Origin: Beijerinckiaceae bacterium
Lineage (GTDB): Bacteria > Pseudomonadota > Alphaproteobacteria > Rhizobiales > Beijerinckiaceae
Direction of reading: 5' to 3'
NCBI GenBank assembly: GCA_018882635.1
Contig: VERN01000003.1
Coordinates: forward strand, 1-43,923
Length of the DNA stretch: 43,923 bases
The notes beneath the pieces were generated by a model. It saw only the letters and a list, made by a program, of their open reading frames with translations, made no database searches and was not told the DNA's origin. Below are positions 1 through 8,871 of this stretch, piece by piece. Each line of letters starts with the position of its first letter. The stretch's first letter is position 1. The position numbers and the translations under genes were made by a program.

Positions 1-768
1 CATGAAGGCGACGCCGCGTACATCCGTGAAATCTTGATCGATGCCGCGCTTGGCAATGCGATGGGCCACTTCCACGAGCGCGCGTTCAGCATTGCCGTAC
101 AGCAGAAGATCGGCACGCGAATCCATCAGGATTGAGCGGCGCACCTTGTCGGACCAATAATCATAATGCGCAATGCGGCGCAGCGAGGCTTCGATGCCAC
201 CAATCACAATCGGTGCATCGGGAAATGCTTCGCGACAACGCTGCGTATAGACGATCACGGCGCGGTCGGGGCGTTTGCCGCCTTCGCCACCGGGCGTGTA
301 GCTGTCATTGTGGCGCAGACGGCGATCCGACGTGTAGCGGTTCACCATCGAATCCATATTGCCAGACGTGATGCCGAAAAAGACGTTGGGTTTGCCGAGC
401 GCTTTGAAGGCGGAGGCATCGCGCCAATCAGGCTGGGCAATCATGCCGACACGAAAACCTTGTGCTTCGAGGAGGCGGCCGATCAGCGCCATGCCGAAAC
501 TGGGATGATCGATATAGGCGTCGCCTGTCACAAGGATGATGTCGCAGGAATCCCAGCCCAACGCATCCATCTCTTCGCGCGACATCGGAAAGAATGGCGC
601 CGTGCCGAAACGGTGGGCCCAATGCTTGCGATAGGAGAAGAGCGGCTTCGCCTCGGGGACAATCGGCCCCTTCAGCAGCGCAACAGCGGCAGCGTCGGGC
701 GCAGCATGGGCATGGGGCGCGGCTTGAGCGTGGGGCGCAGCTTGGGCATTCGGGGAAGACATCGGCAT
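1..768 (-). CDS. ygiQ: YgiQ family radical SAM protein (UPF0313), N-terminal part, truncated by window edge
   Basis: Reverse-strand open frame from ATG at 768 (or 762) to base 1. Translation includes [108 protein letters not shown], characteristic of the YgiQ N-terminal domain. Confidence 0.9.
   Translation of the reverse strand, partial: MPMSSPNAQAAPHAQAAPHAHAAPDAAAVALLKGPIVPEAKPLFSYRKHWAHRFGTAPFFPMSREEMDALGWDSCDIILVTGDAYIDHPSFGMALIGRLLEAQGFRVGMIAQPDWRDASAFKALGKPNVFFGITSGNMDSMVNRYTSDRRLRHNDSYTPGGEGGKRPDRAVIVYTQRCREAFPDAPIVIGGIEASLRRIAHYDYWSDKVRRSILMDSRADLLLYGNAERALVEVAHRIAKRGIDQDFTDVRGVAFM
694..747. repeat. Three imperfect 18-bp tandem units inside the ygiQ 5' coding end
   Basis: gtcgggcgcagcatgggc / atggggcgcggcttgagc / gtggggcgcagcttgggc; encodes [18 protein letters not shown] on the reverse strand. 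Confidence 0.75.
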
Positions 769-910
769 CACCGGGGGAGCGAGCAGGGGAATATGGCCTT
801 GGAAGGCCATATTGTCTCATGCCGCTCCTCTATGGAGAAGGGGGCGGAATGACGCCGGGTTTACTGTCGGAAATGAGGGTTAACGTCAATGCGGCGCGCG
901 TGCGCGCGCC

Positions 911-1396
911 TTAATGCGCATGGTCGTGATGGCCATGGCCAAAATGATCAAAGAACCACCACGCGCCGATTGAGGACACGGTAACGATGATGATGCTGAT
1001 CACCCCATAGCGGATAAGCGCATTGCGAGAGAGAGCCCCTCGCCCTTCAAGGGCATAAAACGCAATCAGGCTCATCATGAAGCCGAGCGGCACAACCCAA
1101 AGGCTGCGCCCCGGTGAATCGGGGAAATGCTGCAAGCCGCCGGTGAAGAAGCCAAGGCCGATTGAGGCGACCACGCCATAGCCAAGCAGATCGCGCCATG
1201 AGGTCTGCTCTTCATCCACGCTGCGATAAAGCACGGCGCCAATGAGATAGACCCCGACGCCCAAAAGCGCTGTCAGAAGCGAACGCTCGCCGCTGAACAT
1301 GCCGTGATTGACGGCACCCGAGATGAAGCTGATGCCCGCATATTTGCAGAGCATCGCGACATGGTGGAGTTCAAAAGAAGGGGAGCGGGACGCCAT
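911..1396 (-). CDS. Polytopic membrane protein of unknown function with His-rich C-terminus
   Basis: 161 aa, several hydrophobic segments, ends ...WWFFDHFGHGHHDHAH. Confidence 0.7.
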   Translation of the reverse strand: MASRSPSFELHHVAMLCKYAGISFISGAVNHGMFSGERSLLTALLGVGVYLIGAVLYRSVDEEQTSWRDLLGYGVVASIGLGFFTGGLQHFPDSPGRSLWVVPLGFMMSLIAFYALEGRGALSRNALIRYGVISIIIVTVSSIGAWWFFDHFGHGHHDHAH

Positions 1397-1493
1397 TAAA
1401 ACACCTCTGGTGCCGTTCTAGGCCAAAGGCTCAGCGATACCATGTGTCAGTTTGACTCACTGAATGAAGGCGCGCTGACCATCGGTCTTCAAA

Positions 1494-1835
1494 TTACTTG
1501 CGCGCTTTCCGCGCCGCATAGCGAGCATCACGCGCTGCCTTCTGGGCAATTTTCAACGCTTCATCTTGCGCAGCGGCATCTACTTTACGCTGTTCTTCAA
1601 GCAAAGCGTCTTCTTCCGCCTGCTTGGCCTTAGCCAACCGTTCGGCTTCTTTCTTCACCGCTGCTTCAGCCTGCCGGAGGGTCCGCGCTTCCTGAACAGC
1701 TTGGCGGGCCGCCTGCTTTTCCTTCATCGCCGGGTCATCAGCGGAAGGGCGGGTGGCGAAGCGTTTCAGATTGGCAAGGCGCGCTTGTTCAGCAGCTTTG
1801 CGGCGGTCTTCGAGGCTGTCGTTGAAACGGCTCAT
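1494..1835 (-). CDS. DUF6481-like small highly charged protein
   Basis: 113 aa, MSRFNDSLEDRRKAAEQARLANLKRF... followed by Ala/Lys/Glu-rich coil; ATGA overlap with upstream ORF. Confidence 0.7.
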   Translation of the reverse strand: MSRFNDSLEDRRKAAEQARLANLKRFATRPSADDPAMKEKQAARQAVQEARTLRQAEAAVKKEAERLAKAKQAEEDALLEEQRKVDAAAQDEALKIAQKAARDARYAARKARK

Positions 1836-2041
1836 GCTTTGATCTCATACGCGCGCACGGACAATTCCGATTGGCCGGCCCGCACACGATAAGAGATTTC
1901 GCCATTGGCGTCGGCTGGCATCACGCGGATGATTTCATATTCGCTTGGCGCAATCGTGCCGCGCGCGGTGGGAACAGGAGCGCGAACAAGCTGCACGATT
2001 TGATGCAGTTTGAAAGGAGCAGGCGCAGTCTCTTCGCTCAC
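1832..2041 (-). CDS. Small hypothetical protein (69 aa)
   Basis: ORF with 4-bp ATGA overlap to the DUF6481-like gene, downstream of cspA in the same orientation. Confidence 0.6.
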   Translation of the reverse strand: MSEETAPAPFKLHQIVQLVRAPVPTARGTIAPSEYEIIRVMPADANGEISYRVRAGQSELSVRAYEIKA

Positions 2042-2065
2042 GTGAAAATCTCCTCGCGGAATGAA

Positions 2066-2090
2066 AAGAGCCGCTCCAAGAGCGGCTCTT
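2066..2090 (-). terminator. Rho-independent terminator downstream of cspA
   Basis: aagagccgctc-caa-gagcggctctt: 11-bp perfect stem, 3-nt loop; on the minus strand followed by a short T run (CTCTTTTC). Confidence 0.75.
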
Positions 2091-2109
2091 AGAAGCTAGG
2101 CGCGCGTAA

Positions 2110-2319
2110 TTAGGCGGCCTGAATGTTATTGACGGCCATCTTGCCCGAGCGACGGTCTTCCGCCGTATCGAACATGACCTTCTGGCCTTCGTTCAAGCCA
2201 CGCAGACCAGCGCGCTCAAGAGCTGTGGCGTGCACGAACACGTCAGCGCCGCCATCGTCAGGCTGAATGAAACCGAAGCCTTTTTGGCCGTTGTAAAACT
2301 TTACTGTACCGTTCTTCAT
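2110..2319 (-). CDS. cspA: Cold shock protein, CspA family
   Basis: 69 aa MKNGTVKFYNGQKGFGFIQPDDGGADVFVHATALERAGLRGLNEGQKVMFD with RNP motifs KGFGFIQ and VFVH. Confidence 0.95.
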   Translation of the reverse strand: MKNGTVKFYNGQKGFGFIQPDDGGADVFVHATALERAGLRGLNEGQKVMFDTAEDRRSGKMAVNNIQAA

Positions 2320-2463
2320 AGCTGTATCCTTTAGTGCAAGCGCACGTCATTGCCGGCCGAGGATCGGCCAAGCGTTCAGTCGAAAATGGGAAGAAGTCTG
2401 ATCGTGCGTTCGGCAAAGCCAAAGGCGACGGCCCGATTGTCCGGCCAAAGTCGATAATCTGTC

Positions 2464-3111
2464 TTAATTGAATAGCACAGGAAAAGCAAGCTTATCTATT
2501 GACGATTGTGCGGCAACCTGCTGGCGCCTCAAAACGAAGCAGCAGCACCCCGTCCCATGAGTGGCGCCGCAGGCCTCCTCCACGCAAGTGATCTTGGGCG
2601 AGACGAGGGTGCGGTAAAGCCGTGTAAACACCGCCGCATGCCATCGGCAAAGCGGGTGATCGGAGCGTTCTCCAGCAATCAAAGGATTGCCGCTGATCTC
2701 GAAATGCCACGGTGTCACCGCCCGAAAATGGCCAGACCCGGCGAAGGTCCAAGCATGCTGTGTGATGGCACGAGATAAAAGGCGCGCCGCCAAGGGCGCT
2801 GGCAAAGCTTTCAAGATCATTTGCGCGATCATCGGAATACGATGGGCAAGGATGTAATCGGCCGTATGTTCTCCCGCTTCCTGTAAAATCTGATCGGCCC
2901 TATCGGGTTCATGCGCGCGAATGGTTTGGTGCAGATATGCGGCATCCTCTTGTGGAATCATCGCGGTGCCATCGGGAAGGGAAGAGATCGCCGCAATCTG
3001 TAATAATTTATCGGCGCGGGACGCGCCGAGGCGCGTCACCAACACAGGCATTAATTGCAAAATTGCATTGGGGCCGATCAAACCGGATGATCTGGCCTGC
3101 ACTTCAGGCAT
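2464..3111 (-). CDS. bchJ: BchJ, 4-vinyl reductase (V4R) domain protein of bacteriochlorophyll biosynthesis
   Basis: [24 protein letters not shown]...; Cys-rich C-terminus; directly downstream of bchE with an 8-bp overlap using the ATG at 3111 (longer ORF start at 3144). Confidence 0.85.
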   Translation of the reverse strand: MPEVQARSSGLIGPNAILQLMPVLVTRLGASRADKLLQIAAISSLPDGTAMIPQEDAAYLHQTIRAHEPDRADQILQEAGEHTADYILAHRIPMIAQMILKALPAPLAARLLSRAITQHAWTFAGSGHFRAVTPWHFEISGNPLIAGERSDHPLCRWHAAVFTRLYRTLVSPKITCVEEACGATHGTGCCCFVLRRQQVAAQSSIDKLAFPVLFN

Positions 3112-4729
3112 CTTGCATTTGCTCCGTGCCACCACCACAAGCACGCACTTCGGCGCGATCTTTCATTTGCGCGCGCACCGCTTCGCGGCGTTCGGCTGCT
3201 TTCTTCGCCTTGTCAGCCGATGCGATCCAATCATCCATCTGTGCTTCAGCGATTTGGCGCGTCTCATCAAAATGAAAGTCGACCTTTTCCTTGGTTTGTG
3301 GCCCCCAATATCCGGCCTTGCCAAGATCATAGAATGTGCGGCCAACGCCCGCTTTCAAAAACGCGAATAAACAGCCCAGCAGATAACGCCGACGGAAACC
3401 AGTGCCCCGCCATGGATAATGGAACAGTGCTTTTTTCATATAGAAGCGGCGATAATTATTCATCACGCCATCGAGCAATTCGCCTCGCGTCATAGCAGCA
3501 GGCTTCATAATCGGCGTTACGAAATTATACTTGCTGAAGTCAAAAACCTGCACCTTGTCTTTCAATTCCTGAAAGAGCGGCGTGAACGGCCATGGCGTAT
3601 ACATGGACCAATTGGCAAGATCAGGCTGCCAATCCCACGCCATACGATAGGTTTCTTCAAGTGTCTCCGGTGTTTCATTATCAAGACCAACAATAAATTG
3701 GGCCTCAACAAGAATATCGGCTTCACGGAGAAGTCGGATCGCTGTTTTGTTTTCCTCGACCTTGGTTTCCTTGTTGAATTGATCGAGCTTTAATTGCGCC
3801 GCCGCTTCTGTTCCGAGGCTGACATGCACAAGCCCGGCTTTGCGATAGAATTTCAATAATTCACGGTCACGGTAGATATCGGTCACGCGCGTATTGATGC
3901 CCCATTTAACCCGGTCGGGAAGGCCGCGCGCGATCAACTCCTCGCAGAATTCAATAAACTTCTTGCGATTAATCGTCGGCTCTTCATCCGCAAGAATGAA
4001 GAATCCAACGCCGTGATTGTCCACTAAATCCTCAATCTCATCGACAACATCTTTAGGGTCGCGCACGCGATAATCACGCCAGAATTTCCACTGCGAACAG
4101 AAGGAGCATGTGAAGGGGCAGCCGCGCGCGAGGTTGGGAATAGCGACACGCGTGTTCAATGGAATGTAGATATAGCGGCTCCAATCAAGCACCGTCCAAT
4201 CGGGTTTAATTGATTTGAGATCCTTCACTGTGCCAGCGGCCGCATTGGCGACAATTGTGCCGCCGTCACGGTAAGCGAGCCCCTTGATGTTGGCGCGGTC
4301 CTGCGGCCAGCGCCCATCACGAATGGCGCTCATCAGTGCGGTGCAGACTTCTTCGCCCTCGCCGCGCACGATCACATCGACCCATGGCGCTTCGCTGAGC
4401 ACTTGCTTGTAGAGGAAGGTCGCGTGCACCCCACCAAGGATGCGCACCGCATCGGGCACCACCTCTGCAGCAATCTTGAGGACATCTTCCGCGCGATAGA
4501 TCGAGGCGGTGATGGCGGTCACACCGATCGCATCCGGTGCGATGGCGCGGATCCGTTCCGCGAGATCTTCGTCCGAAACGTTTTCCGTCATCGCATCGAT
4601 GAAATGGATGTCATCAAAACCGGCCTGGCGCAGATGGCCGGAGAGATAAGCGACCCATGCGGGTGGCCACGACCCGGCAATCTCGGCGCCGCCGGAATGA
4701 TAATTGGGATGGACAAACAGGATGCGCAT
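3104..4729 (-). CDS. bchE: BchE, magnesium-protoporphyrin IX monomethyl ester anaerobic oxidative cyclase (B12-binding radical SAM)
   Basis: [33 protein letters not shown]...; B12-binding N-domain; radical SAM CxxxCxxC ([16 protein letters not shown]). Start at 4729 preferred over 4753: GGAGG ribosome-binding site just upstream and conserved [14 protein letters not shown] start. Confidence 0.95.
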   Translation of the reverse strand: MRILFVHPNYHSGGAEIAGSWPPAWVAYLSGHLRQAGFDDIHFIDAMTENVSDEDLAERIRAIAPDAIGVTAITASIYRAEDVLKIAAEVVPDAVRILGGVHATFLYKQVLSEAPWVDVIVRGEGEEVCTALMSAIRDGRWPQDRANIKGLAYRDGGTIVANAAAGTVKDLKSIKPDWTVLDWSRYIYIPLNTRVAIPNLARGCPFTCSFCSQWKFWRDYRVRDPKDVVDEIEDLVDNHGVGFFILADEEPTINRKKFIEFCEELIARGLPDRVKWGINTRVTDIYRDRELLKFYRKAGLVHVSLGTEAAAQLKLDQFNKETKVEENKTAIRLLREADILVEAQFIVGLDNETPETLEETYRMAWDWQPDLANWSMYTPWPFTPLFQELKDKVQVFDFSKYNFVTPIMKPAAMTRGELLDGVMNNYRRFYMKKALFHYPWRGTGFRRRYLLGCLFAFLKAGVGRTFYDLGKAGYWGPQTKEKVDFHFDETRQIAEAQMDDWIASADKAKKAAERREAVRAQMKDRAEVRACGGGTEQMQDA

Positions 4730-4746
4730 GGCGGCCTCCGCGGGTG

Positions 4747-4764
4747 TGTCCAATCAAACTGACA
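4747..4764. promoter_or_regulatory. Putative PpsR/CrtJ-type operator TGT-N12-ACA
   Basis: TGTccaatcaaactgACA, 18 to 35 bp upstream of the preferred bchE start. Confidence 0.6.
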
Positions 4765-4783
4765 TAGCTCTGTCGGCCGACGA

Positions 4784-4797
4784 TTGATCTGCATCAA
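4784..4797. promoter_or_regulatory. Putative FNR/FixK-type box TTGAT-N4-ATCAA
   Basis: ttgatctgcatcaa, exact match to the FNR-type dyad, centred about 61 bp upstream of the bchE start. Confidence 0.75.
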
Positions 4798-4965
4798 AAG
4801 CCTCTCAACGGTGCGGACGCTGTTGCGCTTTGTCAGGTTGCGGCTACGCCTGAAATGCTCGCAAAGACCCAAAACGGCGCTGAAAAACACGTTTCTTACC
4901 CAAGCCCCGCGCTCGATAATCCGATAAGCTGACCGCATTAGTTTGGATCTGAGAGGCGAGGCTGC

Positions 4966-7683
4966 GTGCCTGACCGGTTTCGAAGCATTATGCCGCTGCC
5001 GCCGACCCTCCGGGGCCGGATTGCGCTGTTGGCCAGCCTCAACACCATCGCGATCGTCATTCTGCTGACGCTTGTGTCGGTTGTGGCCGCAATCAGCTTC
5101 GCGCGTGAGCGGTTAATTGGCGACGCGCAGTTCACGACCCGTCTGGTCGAAGAGCGCCTGTCGCTCGTAGTCGAAGGCCTGATGCGCGATACGATCCGCC
5201 TGTCGAAGTCGCCGATCGTCTCGACAGCCCTGCTCGACACACGCGACCGCGGTGCCGTGCTCCTGCCCTTTTTGCGGTCTTTGCAATCCGAAACAACGAA
5301 CGCGCTCGGCGGCCAATCCTATTTGTTCGACTATCGCGCCCGTCCGGTCCTCTCAACCGAACCCAATATGCGCGCCAGCTCGCCTGCCATTGCTGAACTG
5401 GCAGCGCAGGCGTTGCGAGAAGCAAAGCCATTAGTCGGGATATTGCCGCCATTACCCGGCCAGGTGGATTCGCAACGCCGCCTCGCCATCGTCTCACCCG
5501 TTTCCTATCCTTATCTTGATGGTTCGATGGGCGTTCTAGCCCAGACCTATGATTTCGGTGCGATCACGGCACCTGTCATTCGCTTTGGCGGACGCGATTT
5601 TTCGCTCGAGATTGAGCCTGCTGGTGCCGCGTCTGAAATCAGTGAGACAAGCGTGCGCCGTATTGCCGTCCAGCGCACCATCCGCGTTCAGTTCGACGAA
5701 GCCTCCCTCGAACTCGATATCAGCCTTTATTTTATTGGCGATCCGATCGCGACGATTGCGCGACAATTCACGCTTTTGGGACTGACCTCCGCCTTATTGC
5801 TTTCGGCGCTGAGCGCCTTTTTAGCGCGCCGTTTCGCAAGCCGAATTACGTGGCAGCTCGGTTTACTCACCGAAGCGTCGACGCATTTTGCCTCTGGTCA
5901 ACCCTTTGCACTCAGGCCGCGCGGTTGGTCGAGTGAATTGCAGGTCTTGGCCGATACGCTGAACAGCGCATTCATGCAGCAGCGTCGTTTGATGCACAAT
6001 CTCGAACAAACGGCAGCCGTTTTTCGTAGTTCTGGCGAAGGAATCGTGGTGCTCGATAAAAGAGGCCGCATCCGCGAATCCAACCTCGCTTTTGAACGTC
6101 TTGTGGGTAAGAAACCGCAATCTCTTGTTGGTCGCCCGATCTGGAGCCTGCCTTTCGTTAATGGTGAGGCAGAGATCAGTCAGGCTTTAACGAGTGCAGA
6201 GCCTGGTGAAGTCACCAAACGTGAATTGATTTTGAAGAATGAGCAGGAAGAACTGACGCTGCAGATGACGCTCTCACAAGTAGCGGCAGGCGAAGATGAT
6301 CTCATTGCCGAATATGTCTGCCTCTTGTCTGATATTACGGCGCAGAAGAATGCACAAAAGGCGCTTGCCTACGTCGCTCATCATGATGGGCTCACAGGCC
6401 TTTATAATCGGAGCTTCTTCGAACGGACCACATCCCGCTCAATCAATCGTGCTTCGCGCACAGGGGAAAAACTCGCGCTCCTATTTCTTGATCTCGATCG
6501 CTTCAAAATCGTCAATGATGTCTTCGGTCACGCAGCAGGCGATGAGATTATTCGTGTTGTCGCTGACCGATTGCGTAACCGTCTTCGTGCATCAGATATT
6601 GTCTCTCGCCGTGGCGGTGACGAATTCATGATTTTGCTCGATCCCGTCGCTGAAACATCAACGGCGATGGGACTTGCCAATGATTTGATCAATCTCGTCA
6701 ACGAGCCGGTGACGATTGAATCAGGTGAGACGCTAACGGTCGGTGTCACAATCGGGATTAGTATTTATCCAGATGATGCCGCGACGATTGATGATATGAT
6801 GCGCCATGCGGATTTGGCACTTAATTTTGCCAAAACGGCCGGTAAGGGGCGTGCCGAATTATTTTCTGCCCATATCCGGGATATCAATAATCGCCGCTAC
6901 CGTGTCGAGACACGGTTACGTCACGCGCTGGATCATGAGCTTCTGACATTCCATTACCAACCGCAGATCGACATTGCGTCTGGCCGCGTATCCGGATTTG
7001 AAGCTCTCCTGCGTTGGACCGATGCCGAGCTTGGTCCAGTGCCTGCAGGCGAGGCCACCAGTGTCGCTGAAGACAGTGGTCTCATGCCGCGTTTCACCGA
7101 GCTCATGCTGTATAAGACGATGCGTGATACCGTTTCCATCATTAAAGAAAATGGAACAGACTTGCGGCTGGCTGTCAATTTTTCGGCCAATGACTGCGCT
7201 GATGTGACTATCGTTGAACGTGTGGAACGGATTGCGAATGAAATTGGCTTTCCGTTGGAATGTCTTGAGATTGAAGTCACTGAAACCGTCTTGTCCGATC
7301 AACGCAGCCAAGCCATCACGACACTGGAACAATTTCGCGCGCGCGGCATTGAGATTGCAATTGACGATTTTGGCGTGGGCTATTCCTCGTTAAGCCGCTT
7401 GCAGCGTCTGCCGGTGACGCGATTGAAGATTGATGGCTCCTTCGTTGCAGGGCTCCCGCACGATCGTGATTCCGACGGCATTATCAATGCCATTGTCACC
7501 ATTGCTGATTCTCTGGGCATGCGGACGATTGCCGAAGGCGTCGAGACCGCACCGCAATTGATGGCGCTCAAGCGGCTACATTGCCACACGGTGCAGGGTT
7601 ATTACTTTGCACCTTCGCTCAATATCAATGCCCTGCGCGCCTATGTGTTTGAGGTGAATGCAGCCAAATGTGTCCTAGTTTGA
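4966..7683 (+). CDS. Membrane-bound PAS-GGDEF-EAL protein (c-di-GMP cyclase/phosphodiesterase)
   Basis: 905 aa, GTG start (alternative ATG 4990). N-terminal TM, about 230-aa periplasmic region, second TM plus HAMP-like, PAS. Intact RxxD I-site (RASD) and GGDEF (RRGGDEF), intact EAL motifs (EALLRW, EVTETV, DDFGVGYSSL, KIDGSFV, EGVET). Confidence 0.93.
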   Translation: MPDRFRSIMPLPPTLRGRIALLASLNTIAIVILLTLVSVVAAISFARERLIGDAQFTTRLVEERLSLVVEGLMRDTIRLSKSPIVSTALLDTRDRGAVLLPFLRSLQSETTNALGGQSYLFDYRARPVLSTEPNMRASSPAIAELAAQALREAKPLVGILPPLPGQVDSQRRLAIVSPVSYPYLDGSMGVLAQTYDFGAITAPVIRFGGRDFSLEIEPAGAASEISETSVRRIAVQRTIRVQFDEASLELDISLYFIGDPIATIARQFTLLGLTSALLLSALSAFLARRFASRITWQLGLLTEASTHFASGQPFALRPRGWSSELQVLADTLNSAFMQQRRLMHNLEQTAAVFRSSGEGIVVLDKRGRIRESNLAFERLVGKKPQSLVGRPIWSLPFVNGEAEISQALTSAEPGEVTKRELILKNEQEELTLQMTLSQVAAGEDDLIAEYVCLLSDITAQKNAQKALAYVAHHDGLTGLYNRSFFERTTSRSINRASRTGEKLALLFLDLDRFKIVNDVFGHAAGDEIIRVVADRLRNRLRASDIVSRRGGDEFMILLDPVAETSTAMGLANDLINLVNEPVTIESGETLTVGVTIGISIYPDDAATIDDMMRHADLALNFAKTAGKGRAELFSAHIRDINNRRYRVETRLRHALDHELLTFHYQPQIDIASGRVSGFEALLRWTDAELGPVPAGEATSVAEDSGLMPRFTELMLYKTMRDTVSIIKENGTDLRLAVNFSANDCADVTIVERVERIANEIGFPLECLEIEVTETVLSDQRSQAITTLEQFRARGIEIAIDDFGVGYSSLSRLQRLPVTRLKIDGSFVAGLPHDRDSDGIINAIVTIADSLGMRTIAEGVETAPQLMALKRLHCHTVQGYYFAPSLNINALRAYVFEVNAAKCVLV

Positions 7684-7692
7684 GGTTCGAAA

Positions 7693-8871
7693 ATGGCACC
7701 GCGTAACATGTTGCGTTTGTTTGTGTTGATGATGGGCCTTTTAATCGTCGGCAGCGCGGCACGCGCCGAACCGATTACACTCGTGCTCGATGCTGAATTT
7801 GGCAATAAGACCAGCACATCGGCGCAAGCCATTGAGCGCGGTATCCGTATTGCGATGAATGAGGTGAATGCGAAGGGTGGTGTGCTGGGCCGTCCGCTTG
7901 AATTGCGCACAATGGATAATCGGGGTGTCCCTGCCATTGGCGTTGATAATTTTCGCGATGCCGCTGCTGATCGCAACGTGTTGGGTGTCTTCGGTGGTAA
8001 ATTCAGCCCGACCTATATCGAAGTCGTGCCGGTTGCCAATGAAGTGCAGACCTTGCTGCTTGACCCGTGGGGCTCAGCAGATGCGATTACAGATTTGAAA
8101 GTCACGCCGTCTTGGGTTTTTCGTTTGTCGCTCAAGGATTCTTGGGCGGGCCCTGCCTTTATCGCCGAAGCACAAAAATCAGGTCATAAACAAATCGGTG
8201 TGATTACGCCAAATACGGCATGGGGCCGGAGTAATGTTGCGGCACTTGAAAAGGCCGCATCGACAGCGGGCGTAACGATTGTAGGAACAGAATGGTATCA
8301 TTGGGGTGAGAAGACGATGATCAACTTCGTTGATCGTCTTGTCGGGCGCGGTGCGCAAACGATTGTCTTAATCGCTAATGAAGCCGAGGGCGCAATCTTA
8401 GCGCGTGAACTCGCCGCAAGCCGTGGCCGTGCAGTGCCCATTCTGGCCCATTGGGGTATCACGGGCGGCGCATTCGAGCAGATGGTGGGCGATGCGCTCT
8501 ACACAATCGACCTTAAAGTCATTCAGACCTATTCATTTTATGGTCCGTCAAATCCTGTCAAAACGCGCGTTCTCGAAGCGCTCAAAAAGACCTACGGGCT
8601 CGATAGTATTCCTGCGATTGAAAGCCCGGTCGGTGTTGCCCATGCATATGATCTCACCCATGCGATTGCCCGTGCGATTGAACAGGCAGGCTCCGCCGAT
8701 CGGAATGCGGTGCGTGATGCGCTCGAAAAGCTGCCGCCATGGCAGGGTCTCGTGCGGTCCTATGACCCCGCATTCACGCCGACCAATCATGATGCTTTGC
8801 GGCCGGATAATGTGTTCTTCGCGCGCTTTGTGAAAGACAAGGGCATCGTGCCGGTGGGCTTTGAGCCCTGA
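7693..8871 (+). CDS. Periplasmic (branched-chain amino acid type) ABC substrate-binding protein
   Basis: 392 aa, signal peptide (LFVLMMGLLIVGSAARAE), type I PBP-like sequence; begins 9 bp after the GGDEF-EAL stop; no ABC permease/ATPase genes adjacent. Confidence 0.85.
   Translation: MAPRNMLRLFVLMMGLLIVGSAARAEPITLVLDAEFGNKTSTSAQAIERGIRIAMNEVNAKGGVLGRPLELRTMDNRGVPAIGVDNFRDAAADRNVLGVFGGKFSPTYIEVVPVANEVQTLLLDPWGSADAITDLKVTPSWVFRLSLKDSWAGPAFIAEAQKSGHKQIGVITPNTAWGRSNVAALEKAASTAGVTIVGTEWYHWGEKTMINFVDRLVGRGAQTIVLIANEAEGAILARELAASRGRAVPILAHWGITGGAFEQMVGDALYTIDLKVIQTYSFYGPSNPVKTRVLEALKKTYGLDSIPAIESPVGVAHAYDLTHAIARAIEQAGSADRNAVRDALEKLPPWQGLVRSYDPAFTPTNHDALRPDNVFFARFVKDKGIVPVGFEP

Noticed and set aside
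166-852. 228-aa plus-strand ORF
   Set aside because: Antisense to the YgiQ reading frame, which has clear family sequence.
2355-2369. Terminator between bchJ and cspA (GGCCGA-gga-TCGGCC)
   Set aside because: Only a 6-bp stem and no T run on the minus strand, so not supported as intrinsic terminator.
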